From NCBI GenBank assembly GCA_963920525.1, contig OY986438.1, forward strand, positions 186,354,388 through 186,418,387: a DNA stretch of 64,000 nt, given 5' to 3'. Position 1 is the stretch's first letter. Each line of letters begins with the position of its first letter. Positions 36,008-47,889 of the stretch are shown here, piece after piece. The position numbers and the translations under genes are program-made. This DNA comes from Dichetophora obliterata. Lineage: Eukaryota; Arthropoda; Insecta; Diptera; Sciomyzidae. The notes beneath the pieces are model-generated. The model was not told where the DNA came from, made no database searches, and saw only the letters and a list, made by a program, of their open reading frames with translations.

Positions 36008-36444
36008 ACACCCAAAAAAAAGCTTCGTACTATGTACAAAACAATTATTATATTCTACAAAGCTGTTTGTTCTTTTCAGCCTACGAACGACTTTGTGAAT
36101 AATACAAATGACCGTTTGTACATTGTATAAAGAAATATTTGTATATTTTACAAACGCGTTCGTTTCATCTACAAAGATACGAACAAATATACGAACGCTG
36201 CTGCCACCGCTTTGTATATTTTCAAACAATGTTCGTTCAGTTCACAAATTTATACATTATAGATTTTTACAAACTAGCGTTTGTAGAATGTACAAAGTTA
36301 CGAATTCAAAAATTTTTTTTCATGCGGCCAACATTACAAACGTTTGTACTATGTACAAAGCATTTGTACATTCTACGAATAGCCTCTGTTTGTATTTCTA
36401 CAAAGATTTTATTCGTAATTTTATCCAAAATATTTTTTGGGTGT
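36008..36444. mobile_element. 437-bp MITE with ACACCCAAAAAA TIRs and AGT duplication
   Basis: The inward ends are ACACCCAAAAAAAA and ACACCCAAAAAATA, flanked on both sides by AGT (36005-36007 and 36445-36447). The inside is built from cgtttgta/tacaaacg and tttgtac/gtacaaa words that are mutually complementary, so the whole element can fold back. Three-base duplications suit PIF/Harbinger- or CACTA-related MITEs, but the superfamily is uncertain. Confidence 0.7.
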
Positions 36445-36447
36445 AGT

Positions 36448-38578
36448 CACAAGGTTTTAATGCTGTTGTTTGTAGCTCTTCCAAGGGTTTCAGCGGAAAA
36501 CTTTAAGCACTACTTCAAGTTTTCCCTAACAACAGAAGGTTAAGTGCAGCCCACGAGCCAATATGTAGTAGCAGCCTAACAAATTAGGAAGAATTTTATG
36601 ATTTTGTAATAGGTACTCACAAAAATCATGCTTGTCTATATAATGGCTTAAGCAAACATTTCAGATTATTAAATTCTTGAAATTAAATAAATATTTAATG
36701 ACATGCTTATACACGCAATATGTTTAAGAGGCAAGCTGATAATGTTAATAACAACAACAACGCAGTCCTCAAAACAATTAAAAACCCTTAACTTATCGTT
36801 TATAAGTGACCAAACAAAAACTTTTTTGTCCGCTTCAAACTCATTAAAAATGTACTAACGTAAAATATGTTAATTCATAATAATTACCACATTTATGCTT
36901 CTTGGAGTGGCCTCAATTGCGGCAGCGAACAATATTGTCTATGATACGCAGGCGTTTCTTTTATATTTTAAAAGCAGCTGTCATCATAGTAGAAGCTAAC
37001 AATTATAAAATATAGAATGTTTTGATATTTTTTCTTTTAAGTTTTTTATTTATTCGCTTGTTAACGATGTTGCATAGTGTTTAACTTTAAAAAAAAAACA
37101 AAAAATGGTACGGACAATTATTTTCAAGAGTTAAAAAAAAAAATTCAAAGAAATATATCAACTTAAAACATGCTGAGATGAAAAATTCTTAAGAAATTTA
37201 AAATTTGAAGAAGTATTCTTTTATGAACGACCTTTGCTCGAGTCTTAAACACTTAAGATGTCTTTACTTGCTACAATATTTCTTGTTACAGTTGAAGTTA
37301 ATAACGATGCAGTGTACCAAAAGTGAAATAGTTTTTGTACAGCATTTCAACAGTTGTAGTGATTTATGCTCTATTATCCATGAATCTACAAAAAATAAAC
37401 TCCTACATAAATGTAGCCTTCAGCACTTTAAAGCACTTAAGAACACTAATATAAAATTAAAGAACGTCGATAATATTTCAATTAAGTAATGCGTGGAAAT
37501 AATATACTTAGTATGTGGCAAAAATGTTAGGTCATTTAATTATTTTTAGAAAACATTTAAATTTTAACATATTTAAAGGCTTGTGAGTTGTGAGTAAACT
37601 TTTGCAGTTTAAGCGAAGCAAATTAAGAAATTTTAAATATGTTGTTCGCATGAACGTCGGTGTTGCTATTAATTTTGACAAGCTCTTTAAGCCAAGTGGC
37701 TAAAACACTTCAAATATTGCCAATATATCAAAAAAAAAATATCATGCTTTTTTCAGTTATGTTCATAGAATCATCTTAATCAAGGATTAATTCAATGTCT
37801 GACTGATATTTTCTAAATTAAAAACTCTTTTCAAACTGCTCATGTTAAAAATCTTTGAAATAATAAACAGAACAGATATGATAAATAAATTCAACAAAGT
37901 TTTAAGCTACTTAATTCGCGTTACATTCACAAGCTTTTAAAATGATGTTTCATTGACCTCAAAGTTGAACAATCCAACGCCTCGTTTCATCTATCGTCTT
38001 TTGTTTTTGCTTTCATCTGTTGAAATTAAATGGTTGATCCACTTAAATAAAAAATATTCAGCTGAAGAACTTCCGCCTGCCACATAGATATATTGTTCCA
38101 TTTTCAGCAGTTTATAAACTTCATAGTTTACTGATAGCTAGTTGATGTTAATGCTAACGCAAGATCCCAAAACTTTTAACCATCTTAACAAGCAAAATAT
38201 TAAAATAACAAAAAAATGGCAAGCGAGGCATCCCATTGAATTTAATCTAAAACAATTCACTGTTGTTTGTATTAAATTAGTTTTGTGTTTATTTAGATTA
38301 GTTGCCAATAAGAAAACATAAAGTAGCTCAAAGAGGAAGCAGCAGAAGCTGTGCACACGTCGTTACTAATAAAAAAAAGCACTTAAGTGTAAGTCAAGAG
38401 ATGCAGATTTTGAACCGCAGCTGTTTGCTTAGCCCACATTTCAAAAACAACCAAACAAACAATAGCAAACAAAAATTGAAGAGATCTCCACTGCAGTCAT
38501 TAAAGACAAACTTTTTGGACTTTGGTAGATTTGCCGACAAAATTTTAAAAATTTAAAGCATCTAGTGGAATGTGACTT
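36448..38578. other. Interval without recognised feature
   Basis: ORFs at 37205-37489 and 38302-38556 are open for 80-95 codons but show no motif, signal or family likeness. I do not call them genes. Confidence 0.3.
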
Positions 38579-38732
38579 AACATATTTTTTATATTTCTTG
38601 TATTTATATTAAAACAATTTTTTTAAAATAAGACCTGATTGAATAATTTTGAATTAACATATTTTTTATATTACTTGTATTTATAACAAAACAATTTTTA
38701 TAAAATACAAACTGATTGAAAATTCTTAATGC
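38579..38732. repeat. 77-bp tandem duplication
   Basis: Two copies of taacatattttttatattwc followed by ttgtatttata, an aaaacaattttt block and a ctgattgaa block start near 38579 and 38656. Confidence 0.8.
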
Positions 38733-39509
38733 AATGGCAGGTAATATTATATATATTAAAGATAAAAAATGGGTTGCTTTTCCTGTATTGATTGACATTG
38801 ATTGATCTCAATCGTCTTCCAACTATTTTTTCAAAAATATTCAGCATTTTTACTTCTACACTTACTGCTTAGGCCGCAACCCTATAGAAAAAATTAGTAG
38901 TAGAACATAAGCTCATACTGCTTTATCGGCTCATTCCAATATCTAGCCTTGATGCACAAACGGGTCGCTCAATCGGCCTCTCCGACGAGTTTCTTTTGGC
39001 GGTGGAACTAATCACCTATTGATTACCATCCGCGTAAGTTGAGTTTTTCAAATAACCGTTCGTGATATTTAAAGTATACTGCTACGAAGCAGCCATCTTT
39101 GAGTATATTAAAATATCCATCATCTCTTGAAAATCTGCCAAGAAAGGTAAGACTTAATAAATCGAAGAGTATATATCTTTTCAACATACTTACCTGTGTT
39201 TTGTTATTCTTGTTTTCTTTTTTATCCGTTCGCATAAATTTCGAGCATAAATTGTCTACATCTTAAAAGCAAGCAATCTAGCCTGATTCCCACAACTTAT
39301 AGCTCAAAGCCAGTGCTCATTGGTGAACAATGCATCGTAACAATAACTTGATTTGTTTATGGTCCTTCGAGCCGGATTTTTGTTTTTGGCCACTGTCTCG
39401 AGCCTTGCGAGTTTTATCGTACCTATAACGATTCTATCACAGAACTCACCGGGCACATAAGAATAATTTCTGCAATCAAGCTTTTAAATTATCCCAGCAA
39501 GAAATTAAA

Positions 39510-39954
39510 GAGGTCACGATAACCATAAAGTGCTCCGGGCTGGTGGACGGTTATCGGGGACAGAACACATTTCTTATGATGAATGGCATCCGGTTAATTT
39601 ATCGAACGGATGCCAATTTTCTAAGCTGCTCGTGAAGCTCACCCGCCTTATTCGGATTCACTAATGGATTCCTAGAGTAAAAAATATGATCTATCATTCA
39701 TAATTGTTAATTCTCCGTTGCAGACTCAAATGATGGCCTCATTACCTCCTAAGCAAACAAAATTATTTCGCCCGTTTGCGACTACTGGAGTCGATTTTAC
39801 TGGAGTCGATACGACATTAAAAATTATACGGGACAACTTGTCTCATAACGAAAGAGCATATTTGTGTATTTATATGTTTTTTTGAGAAAACTATTCATTT
39901 AGAGGCTACCTGTAGCTCATTCCTGTTACTCGAAGCTATTGTAGTTACTGACTC
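39510..39954 (+). pseudogene. BEL/Pao pol remnant, part 1 (integrase N-terminal half)
   Basis: Shifting frames give GGRLSGTEHISYDEWHPVNL (39540-39600), then CQFSKLLVKLT, WIPRVKNMIYHS, MASLPPKQTKLFRPF and TTGVDFTG (39736-39800), then IHLEA (39895-39910). This is the order of the BEL/Pao integrase: GGRL linker, HPxxL, the zinc-region remnant, and the TGVDFxGP core with its first catalytic Asp. Upstream, 38930-39500 may hold protease and RNase H remains but is too decayed to assign. Stops and frameshifts throughout. Confidence 0.7.
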
Positions 39955-40746
39955 ATATTACTAATTTGACGTCACTCTGACGTCACTCTCACTTGAAATG
40001 TTTCTGTACGAATCTGAATCGATTTCTGTTCAATTCGTTCGTTTCAAATCGATAATCTGCCACATGTGCTAATTTCACTTCAATGGTACCTTTTACAAAA
40101 GTGTTTTGATAAGAATGTGTCACTTTTGTTACTAGCCTTGCGGCAAGTTAGAATTCTACCGATTTATCAAACGTCAGTAGTGTTGTGTGTTATTAATTTA
40201 GAAGTACTCGAAATATACCCTTAAAAATGGTTACTTTCATTTAAGTTAAATTTTTTACTGATTGAAATATTTCGTTGTTATCATAAAACGTTTCAATTTT
40301 CAAGGTAATGTAATTAAGAAATAATTCCTATTCGCATAACAGTTAAAAATTTTAGCAAAACAATTAAAGTTTGAGCTATGAGAAAGTACCCGGTGGCATA
40401 TATTTGCAAGTTTTCAACTCATAATTGTTGATTATTTCCACAAGCATTAATACACATCATTATAACATAATCAATTTTCTTAAACTGCAAATATTCACTT
40501 TTTAATAACAAGACAAGAACATATTTACTATCAAGTTTTAGCGCACATAAAATATTATATTCCAGTAAGCAGCTGCTTCTCATTTGACTCAATTTCGCAA
40601 CGTTTCTTCTCGACTTCTGTTCTTTTTCATCAAGATCTGAATTATTACCGATTTGAACGTATAGAAAAATTAGTTGTCTTGAAATCGGTAACTAGAAAAT
40701 AATAAAAAACAAAAAAAAAAACAAGCTACAGTGATCTCAGTACTGT
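39955..40746. mobile_element. Insertion of about 0.79 kb in BEL/Pao integrase
   Basis: The integrase text breaks after ...VVTDS and resumes as FFAAFARFVSRRG at about 40747, so the intervening sequence is an insertion. The flanks actgactca and actgtcact may be a diverged 8-bp target duplication (hAT-like). The left end carries two tgacgtcactct copies. No coding capacity and no clear TIR. Confidence 0.45.
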
Positions 40747-40877
40747 CACTTTTTTCGCAGCATTCGCGAGATTTGTTTCACGTCGAGGTTGTCTAGAGAA
40801 AATATTTTCCAACAATGGAACCAATTTTATTGGTGCCTCACGTGCTTTTAAAGAGGATTTGAGAGCCTTTCTAACAT
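40747..40877 (+). pseudogene. BEL/Pao pol remnant, part 2 (integrase core)
   Basis: Reads FFAAFARFVSRRG, then IFSNNGTNFIGASRAFKEDL and RAFL before it is cut by the MITE at 40878. The family motif SDNGTNF here has Asn for the catalytic Asp, so the integrase was dead regardless of the insertions. Confidence 0.75.
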
Positions 40878-41389
40878 CCCTATTCTGGCAGCTTAACTAA
40901 GCTCACCACATTAACAAAATAGTTAATATTAACAATTTGTTAAGGTTTCGTATTCTGCTGCAAATTTAAAAGCTCTTTTCCTTACAATTTTTTTTTAATA
41001 ACAGAAAGAGTCTTAACAACGAATGAAATGTATGTGCTTAGATGGAAAATTGTTGTGAAAATAATAAAAGAAATACAAATTATAATATAATATTGAGTTT
41101 AAATACATTAAACTGAAAAATGGCAGAATTTTTTACTTATTTTAAGTGTTGATAATGAAATCTTTCAGTAGCCGTGGCAAATTTTTCAAGCGCTTGCAAA
41201 GTCACAAGCTGCACTCGAAGCATCTTTCAATAGGCATATCGACTTTCACCATGCATGGTCAACTTTAAAAGCTTTTTAAGCTTTTATGTTGTTAATGATT
41301 TTTAAGAATACTAACATTTACATAACATAACAATCAGCTTAACAAGAGCTCCTTAACTATTTCGTGTTAAGCTAACAACCAGAATAGGG
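40878..41389. mobile_element. 512-bp MITE with CCCTATTCTGG TIRs
   Basis: The inward ends are CCCTATTCTGGCAGCTTAAC and CCCTATTCTGGTTGTTAGCT. The interior is rich in ttaac/gttaa words. It splits integrase coding sequence (RAFL upstream, SDAKKKVASKF downstream), which proves insertion. The target duplication is not clear. Confidence 0.8.
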
Positions 41390-41592
41390 CTGTAAGTGAT
41401 GCAAAGAAGAAGGTGGCGTCAAAGTTTTCTCACCAACACTTAAAGTGGCACTCTATTCCGGCAGTAGCTCCCCATATGTGAGGTTTGTGGGAGACGGGTG
41501 TCAAAAGTTTTAAGTTACTTTTTCGTAAAGTAGCGTCAAGCGAAACACTTTCAAGTCTCCTTCGAAAACAGAACTACATGGAAAACAGAAAG
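41390..41592 (+). pseudogene. BEL/Pao pol remnant, part 3
   Basis: Reads SDAKKKVASKFSHQHLKWHS, then IPAVAPHM, a stop in place of a Gly, and GLWETGVKSFKLLF. This is the W.F.PP.APHMGGLWEAGVKS block of BEL/Pao integrases. It ends near an ...RP motif where the LINE cluster begins. Confidence 0.8.
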
Positions 41593-41599
41593 GCCTCGG

Positions 41600-41845
41600 T
41601 TCACAGGTGATTATCAAGCCTTGTGTACTGACAAAGACAAATGAAGGCGTGGGAGTTGGCGTTTTTGGGTCAAAGCAGGGAAAATCTATATATGCCAGCA
41701 TGGGCGCAGGTAACTCAGTCTTCAAAGCTGAAGTCCATGCAATTGAGATCTGCCTAAGAGAGTATGCAAACAGTCCCACTAGGAACAAAAACATTTACAT
41801 TCATACTGACAGCAAAGCCGCTCTACTTGCACTTAAAAAAAATAA
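41600..41845 (+). pseudogene. LINE RNase H fragment, 5' part
   Basis: Open reading with GVGVGVFGSKQGKSIYASMG, then NSVFKAEVHAIEICL (catalytic Glu) and NIYIHTDSKAALLAL (catalytic Asp). This is the LINE-type RNase H fold. It is interrupted by the SINE that follows. The YTDGS strand with the first Asp is absent, so the fragment is partial. Confidence 0.75.
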
Positions 41846-42172
41846 ACAGGCCATTTCAGCCCTTGGAAGGACTTTGACCTAGCTTTTATTTATCAATTGT
41901 GTTGTGCGTGTTATTAAATATTTGATCATAAATTACCGAAAACTGGACCTACGTGTTTTATGCCGACTCCGAACGACTTATGGTCTCAAGAAGCTTTACA
42001 TGGCAATTTTTACTCTCTGAGGTTTGCCATTGTCTGCAGAGAGATGACGACCGAACAGAAAGATTAATTCAATTGAAAAAACTTTCTGTCTGAGCTGGAA
42101 TTGATCTCGGGCTCCCGCAGTTCTTTTCAGCTTAAGGGCCACGTACTCTACCCACTAGGCTACGGCCGCCAC
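41846..42172 (-). mobile_element. tRNA-derived SINE inserted in the RNase H fragment
   Basis: On the minus strand it starts ggcggccgtagcctagtggg (A box tagcctagtgg), continues to gagatcaattccagctc (B box), then a body with gttcggagtcggcataaaac and gtaggtccagttttcg. It ends in a tail aaagtccttccaagggctga. The tail recurs at 52100-52190. The insertion separates the two halves of the RNase H domain. Confidence 0.7.
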
Positions 42173-42183
42173 TTATGGGTAAG

Positions 42184-42421
42184 TTCGCTTCGTGCACTTA
42201 GCGCACATAAAATTACGTCCAATCTCGTATGGGTCTACCTACAGCTGCTTATCAAAGTATCTTCCCATAACAGAGTCCACCTCATTTGGGTACCAGGTCA
42301 TAGCGGTTATTTAGGAAACGAGATTGCTGACAAACTAGCCAGGAAAGGAGCTGCAAGTTCCTTCATATGCCCAGAATCATTCTGCGGGCTACCATGGAGC
42401 AATAAATTAGTAACATCCTAG
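42184..42421 (+). pseudogene. LINE RNase H fragment, 3' part
   Basis: Reads LRALSAHKITSNLVW, then HNRVHLIWVPGHSGYLGNEI and ADKLARKGA, so the last RNase H motif (GNEIAD with its Asp) is present. It ends at PESFCGLPWS. It completes the domain begun at 41600 from another LOA/I-type LINE copy. Confidence 0.8.
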
Positions 42422-45251
42422 AACTTAAATGCTATGTAGATCAGGTAAACAATGCAGTATATAATGCCTACGAATCTAGCTGTCCAACAGGGCACAAGGC
42501 AAGAACAAAACATACTCCTTGGTGGAGCGCCGAGTTGACCAGACTCCGAAAGAAGGTGCGATGCAGTTTTAATGCCGCAAAGCGCAACGGAGAATGGCAC
42601 AACTACACGACGGCTCTGACGGAGTACAATAAAGAAATCAGAAAAGCCAAAAGACAAAGCTTTAGAACTTTCTGCGAAGACATTTCTTCCACGCCAGCCG
42701 CAGCCAGGATACACAAAGCAATGGCTAAAGGCAGAGTGGAGACAAGAATGTCACTTCTATTGCCAGATGGAAGCTATACGCTTAGAGAAGAGCAACGAGC
42801 CAGTCACCTTCTAGACACTCATTTCCCGGGCAGCACACCGGTAACTGAGTATGAGACAGCAGACAGGCAGATTACTTCAAATCAAGAAGAATGGAAACTC
42901 GCAACGAGCATTTGTACTAAGGCTCGTCTAGATTGGGCACTCAGAACCTTTCAACCATTCAAATAAGGAGGTGTAGACGGCATCTTTCCTGCACTTCTAC
43001 AAAAAGGTGCAGAAACTATATTGCCTCACCTAGTCAAAATAACTAGAAGCAGCCTTGCGCTGGGCTATATCTCAAGGAAATGGAGAAGGGCGATAGTCAC
43101 CTTCATACCAAAAGTAGGGAAAATAGACTACACGCTACCAAAGTCGTTTAGACCCATCAGCCTTACCTCATTTGTACTTAAAACAATGGAAAAGGTAATA
43201 GATAACTATATAAGAACTGAGATTCTGGAGAAGGCACCAATGCACCCATGTCAACACGCGTATAGGGCGGGTAGGTCTACAGAATCTGCTCTATACCAGT
43301 TGGCTAGTAACATCCAGTCAGCTTTCAAAAACAAAGAAACCGTACTCTGTGCCTTTCTAGACATAGAGGGAGCCTTTGATAATACTTCTCACGAGGCTGT
43401 GAAGAAGTCTTTACACAAAAAAGGAGTAAATGATATGCTCAGCAGATAGATATGCCAAATGCTTAGCACTAGAACTGCAGAAACAAAAGTGGGCAACACC
43501 ACTATAAGAATCAAAACAACAAAAGGCTGCCCACAAGGCGGAGTCCTTTCTCCACTGCTGTGGAGTCTTATTGTGGACGAATTATTAACGATGCTAACCG
43601 AGAATGGCATAAAATGTCAGGGTTACGCAGACGGCATCGCCTTAATAGCCAGAGGGAAGTTCGAGGATACACTCTGTAACCTGATACAGAGAGGACTGTC
43701 AGTAACAAAGGAGTGTTGCAACACAGTGGGATTAAGTATCAACCCAGCGAAAACCACCATAGTACCTTTTACTAACAAAAGAAGCCTGCCAAACCTCCGA
43801 ACAATGAAAATGGATGGCACTGAAATTCCCTTCAAAGGAGAAGTAAAGTATCTGGGACTTACACTAGATTCAAAGCTTCTCTGGAGAAGACATGCAGAGG
43901 TAACTATAAACAAAGCAACGCGCGCACTCATGATATGTAGAAGCCTGGCGGGGAAAAGCTGGGGTTGCAACCCAACAATTCTCCGCTGGATGTATTCCAT
44001 GATGGCGAGACCCATCCTCACCTATGGTGCAATAGCATGGGCTGAGAGAACCAAGCTAACCACAATGAGGAATATGCTAACAAAGGTGCAGAGACTGGCC
44101 TGTGTATGCATCACAGGGGTCATGAGGACATGCCCTACAGCAGCACTGGAAGTAATTCTGGACCTAACACCCTTACACCTTGTCATAGAGGGAGTAGCCA
44201 AGCGAACCCTGTTGTGCATTGCAAAAGAGTGGACAGGTTTAGGTAAAACTAGCAGCAGTAGAGAGAAGGAGGATATTGCAAAGCACACTCCCTACATCGA
44301 TCTATCAAGAGACGATATAGTAAAAGGTATAACTTCGAAAAACATTTCGGAATTAAGCTTAGTACCAAGAAAGAGTGGGACAGCGAGATGATATCGCAAG
44401 TCAAGAAACCACACAGTATAGCATGGTATACAGATGGGTCCAAGACATTGGAAGGTATAGGCGTAAGGGTGTACTGGCCAAGAACCAAGCACTTCGAACC
44501 TATGGGGACAACACCTAGTATCTTCCAAGCGGAAATCCTAGCAATACAGCTGTGTGCACAATTCAATCTGGACCGTAAATACAAAGGTCAGGATATAGTT
44601 GTGATGTCAGACAGCCAAGCAGCAATCAAAGCATTAGTTTCCTGCGAGATACCATCGAGAATAACATGGGAATGCCTAACAAAACTCAACGAACTAGGCA
44701 ATAATAACACTGTTACTATACTTTGGGTCCCAGGACACAAAGGAATACAGGGTAACGAAGAAGCCGATGGTCTAGCGCGACAGGGTGCAGCCACAAAATT
44801 TATAGGACCAGAACCATTCTGCGGATTAGGCACACACTCTATAAGAGAAGAACTAAGAAGGGAGGAGAGGCATAAACGTTCAAACCTTTGGAAAAGCCTC
44901 CCAAAGCTAAGACAATCCAAAGTGCTCCTCAGAGATTTTAACACTCGGAGAGCAAAATTGTGCATAAGCTTAGGCAAACCGAATCTTAGGATTCTAACGG
45001 GGTTCCTTACAGGACACTGTAAACTCAAATACCACCTGATGAAATTGGGCATAGAGACCGATAGTAACTGCCGTTTCTGTGAAGAAGCAGAGGAGACTCC
45101 AATACACCTACTTACAAACTGCGACGCCGTGGCTCGCAGACGTAAACTAGCACTGGGGAATTATGAGCTGAGTCTAGAGCAGGTTTCATCCCTTGAACCT
45201 AAGAATATTCTCAAATTCATTAGAGAAATAGGGCTGGATGAAATTCTGTAA
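42422..45251 (+). pseudogene. LOA-clade-like LINE ORF2: RT, RNase H, CCHC-like tail
   Basis: The ORF starts after the endonuclease (HTPWWSAELTRLRKKVR at about 42510). The RT spans roughly 42950-44300: SFRPISLTSFVLKTMEK, HAYRAGRSTESALYQLA, AFLDIEGAFDNTSH (first catalytic Asp), GCPQGGVLSPLLWSLIVDEL and GYADGIALIARGK. The usual YADD box is YADG, so a catalytic Asp is lost. In-frame stops lie at 42964-42966 and 43447-43449 (where Trp is expected before ICQML), and a frameshift lies near 44330. The RNase H (44388-44800) has all its acidic motifs: WYTDGSK, AEILAIQ, MSDSQAA and NEEADGLA. The tail has CRFCEEAEETPIHLLTNC, a CCHC-like finger. The RGCPQGG/LLW/DEL style and the RNase H point to the LOA/R1-I lineage. 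Confidence 0.85.
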
Positions 45252-45640
45252 TCCGCAAACCCAGCGGAGCTTTGAGAAGGAGGTACAATAGATCTCATTT
45301 AGGTCGCAGTACGCATCTCCACCACACAACATTAACATTAACATGGAGCAATATGCGCCATTACATTAAAATGTGTCTACACACAGAAGCACTTCATTAC
45401 TGAAGGGAAACCGAAGGTAACAGACAGGCAAAAATATTCATACCAACCACTTCGCTCCAAAGAACGAAACAATTCCCTACTTTAAGTGGAATATCTATCA
45501 GACTTGTCACAGTTTTTCTAACTGTACATTGTACCTAGAACCGCACCAAATAGCGGATAGTTCACCCAAGGACATTGCTCTGTTCCAAACAATCTTAATG
45601 ATTAAACTATATGATGAACTATAGCCTATAGAGTTTTGTT
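45252..45640 (+). other. LINE 3' untranslated region
   Basis: Follows the ORF2 stop. It includes ggtcgcagtacgcatctcca and tandem cattaacattaacatgg. It ends before BEL/Pao coding text resumes. No poly-A tail is visible, so the exact end is uncertain. Confidence 0.5.
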
Positions 45641-46085
45641 AGAATAGGCCCTGGAGGCCGCAGTAACTAGGTGACCAGGTACCTCCTCAATTAACCAATG
45701 ATCTGGCATCTTTAACTCCAGCGCACTTTTTTGTAGGTGTGCCTCTGCTTGCTGCGATCGAACCGGATATTGCTGAAAGTCCAACATCAATAATCAATCG
45801 TTGGCAAAAGTTAAAGGCCATGAATCAAAAGTTCTGTTAAATGTGGAAAGATTATTATATAAATGAACTTTACAAGGGGAGTAAGTGAAAAAATCCCCGC
45901 GAAGACTTTAAAACTTACAACTTGATGGTTATAAAAGCGGACAACCTTTCGGCCACGGAGTGGCGATTAGGGAGAGTCGTGAAAGTCTATTTAGGCTCTG
46001 ACTGAACACGGTTTTCTTATCCGGTGGTCAAATTGATTATTCTTCCACCACCTTCGAAGCTAAGTGCCTTCGTCCAGACTTTATA
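45641..46085 (+). pseudogene. BEL/Pao pol remnant, part 4 (integrase C terminus)
   Basis: Reads NRPWRP at the junction, then TNDLASLTPAHFFVGVPLLA, ESPTSIINRWQKLKAMNQKF, VIKADNLSATEWRLGRVVKV, and PVVKLIILPP at the end. These are the closing blocks of BEL/Pao integrase (LTPGHFLIG, RWQ, WxLGR, RPVxKL). This places the LINE cluster at 41593-45640 as an insertion in the BEL/Pao gene. Stops occur in the frame. Confidence 0.8.
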
Positions 46086-46165
46086 GTTATAACTAGATTT
46101 GTTTACTTACAATAAAATAATTTTCCATAGTTTTAAAGGTTGTATACAGAAATTATATCTATAAA

Positions 46166-47099
46166 TTAGGGTGCCTCGGCGTCTATGGGGCCAAAAAAGT
46201 TGTCATTGCCATCGACTTAAAATTAACGTTGATCGATTCTAAGACGAATGCACAACCAAAAAACCTCCAAAAACCATGTTTTTCGTAAGAATAATAGCTG
46301 ATGTAGTAGTTACAAATAAACAAATGGTCGGAAATAATATTACTGAAGAAGTTTTTCCAATCTGATCAAAAGAATTTCAAATCTTTTCCGCCTGACCGAA
46401 GATATTGCAAATTTTAATAAACCTTTTTGACTTTTTTATTTGATTTTAACTAAAATTTAAATAAATTTACTTTTTTTTTACCACCTAAAAACCTTTTATG
46501 TTCGTGGGAATTCAGGGGAAAAAAATTACTAGCTAAAAATTGGTCGCTGATTCCAAATTCGTCGTCAAAATTTAAAAAAACAAAAACCATAGCATTGTCA
46601 AATAAGAATTTCTTAATTTTTATGCTTTACATATGTGATTTTTTTTTTATATATTATTGTTTTACTGGTATAAAATTTAAGAAATATTGTTAAGGAATAT
46701 ATAGAAGAAGTCAATATCATTCCAACGATACCGTGAAAACTAGGATCGCATAAGAAATAATACAGTTATTTGAATTTTAGTTAAAATCAAATAAAAAAAA
46801 CTGAAAAATTTTCATTAAAATTCGCAATATATTTGGACAGGTGGCAAGCGTTTATAATTTTTTTAATCAGATTGAAAGATCTTCTTCAGTACTACTATTT
46901 CTGCCCATTTGTTTATTTGTAACTACTACACTAGCTAATATTATTACGGAAAACATGGTTTTTGGAGGTTTTTTCAAAATGGTTTAGCTCACTGGAGGCT
47001 ATCGTTACAGGGAAAAAATGTTGTGCATTCGTCTTAGAATAGACCAATGTTTATTTTAAGTCGGTGGCAATGATAACTTTTTCTGATGCGGCACCCTAA
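46166..47099. mobile_element. Foldback element with arms of about 300-390 bp
   Basis: The inward ends are TTAGGGTGCC plus diverged continuations. They match again over long stretches: cattgccatcgacttaaaat, ttctaagacgaatgcacaac and aaccatgtttt. The right arm has about 60 bp that the left lacks. The centre (46470-46770) is AT-rich and contains ggtcgctgattccaaattcg. No coding capacity. Confidence 0.8.
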
Positions 47100-47442
47100 T
47101 ATACATACATTTTTTAATAAAATTATTTTAAAGAGGAATAAACTAAGAAATTTTAAAAAATAACAATTTTCGAAAACTTTGAAAATATTTAAAATTTTAG
47201 CAAAAGCTTCTGTTATAACTTATAGATAATTTTACAATTTCAAATTTTATATCATTAAAAAGTACACGGCTAGAAATCTTGTACTAGAATATAAACTTTT
47301 CTGTATAACATTTAAGTCCACACCATCTTAGGTTTCAAATCAAGTATTTGCAAAATACTAAAATATGGTTTTAATACAGTTTTGGTTAAAAATTAAGTAC
47401 CGGCTTGGATTAGAATATAAAAATAGAAATTAAAAAAAATAA

Positions 47443-47515
47443 CAACCACCGTGAGATTCGAACGCACGACACTCAGTTTGTAAACTCACTACTCCAACCA
47501 CCGGGCTATTAGCTT
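47443..47515 (-). repeat. tRNA-like module in E3
   Basis: On the minus strand, tagcccggtggttggagtag is an A-box-like region and gtgcgttcgaatctcac a B box with a partly paired T stem. No acceptor stem forms, so this is tRNA-derived rather than a gene. Confidence 0.6.
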
Positions 47516-47889
47516 ATACATAACAAACGCGATAACAAAACATATAATCCAAGTTGCCTTATATTGAATCGCAGACTTGCCAGGCTAACTTTTTACGCAT
47601 CTTAATCCAAATTTAGTATCCAAATGTACTAGAATTTAGTATAAATTGTATTAAAAACAAAAAGTTCTACAGAATTGTACTTGAATTTAAACTAAAAAGG
47701 CTAAAATTGAAACCAAAAAGGTAAAATTTAAACCTAATAGCTAAAATGGATGCTGTAATATTTCTTTTGGTTTTAATTCAAGTAGATAACATGCAATAAC
47801 AATAGAGTTCAGCTACTACAGCTTTTTCGCACTTTCTCCGCATTAGATCATCTTAAGAACCAGCCCAAATAACATTAAAACATCTCAAT

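Noticed and set aside
36108..36543. Overlapping ORFs of 112 and 134 codons
   Set aside because: They lie in the self-complementary MITE at 36008-36444 and arise from its cgtttgta repeats.
37205..37489. 94-codon ORF
   Set aside because: No recognisable feature; length is within what this much sequence gives by chance.
43623..45052. Minus-strand ORFs of 132, 88, 111 and 154 codons
   Set aside because: They are shadows of the LINE RT and RNase H coding strand.
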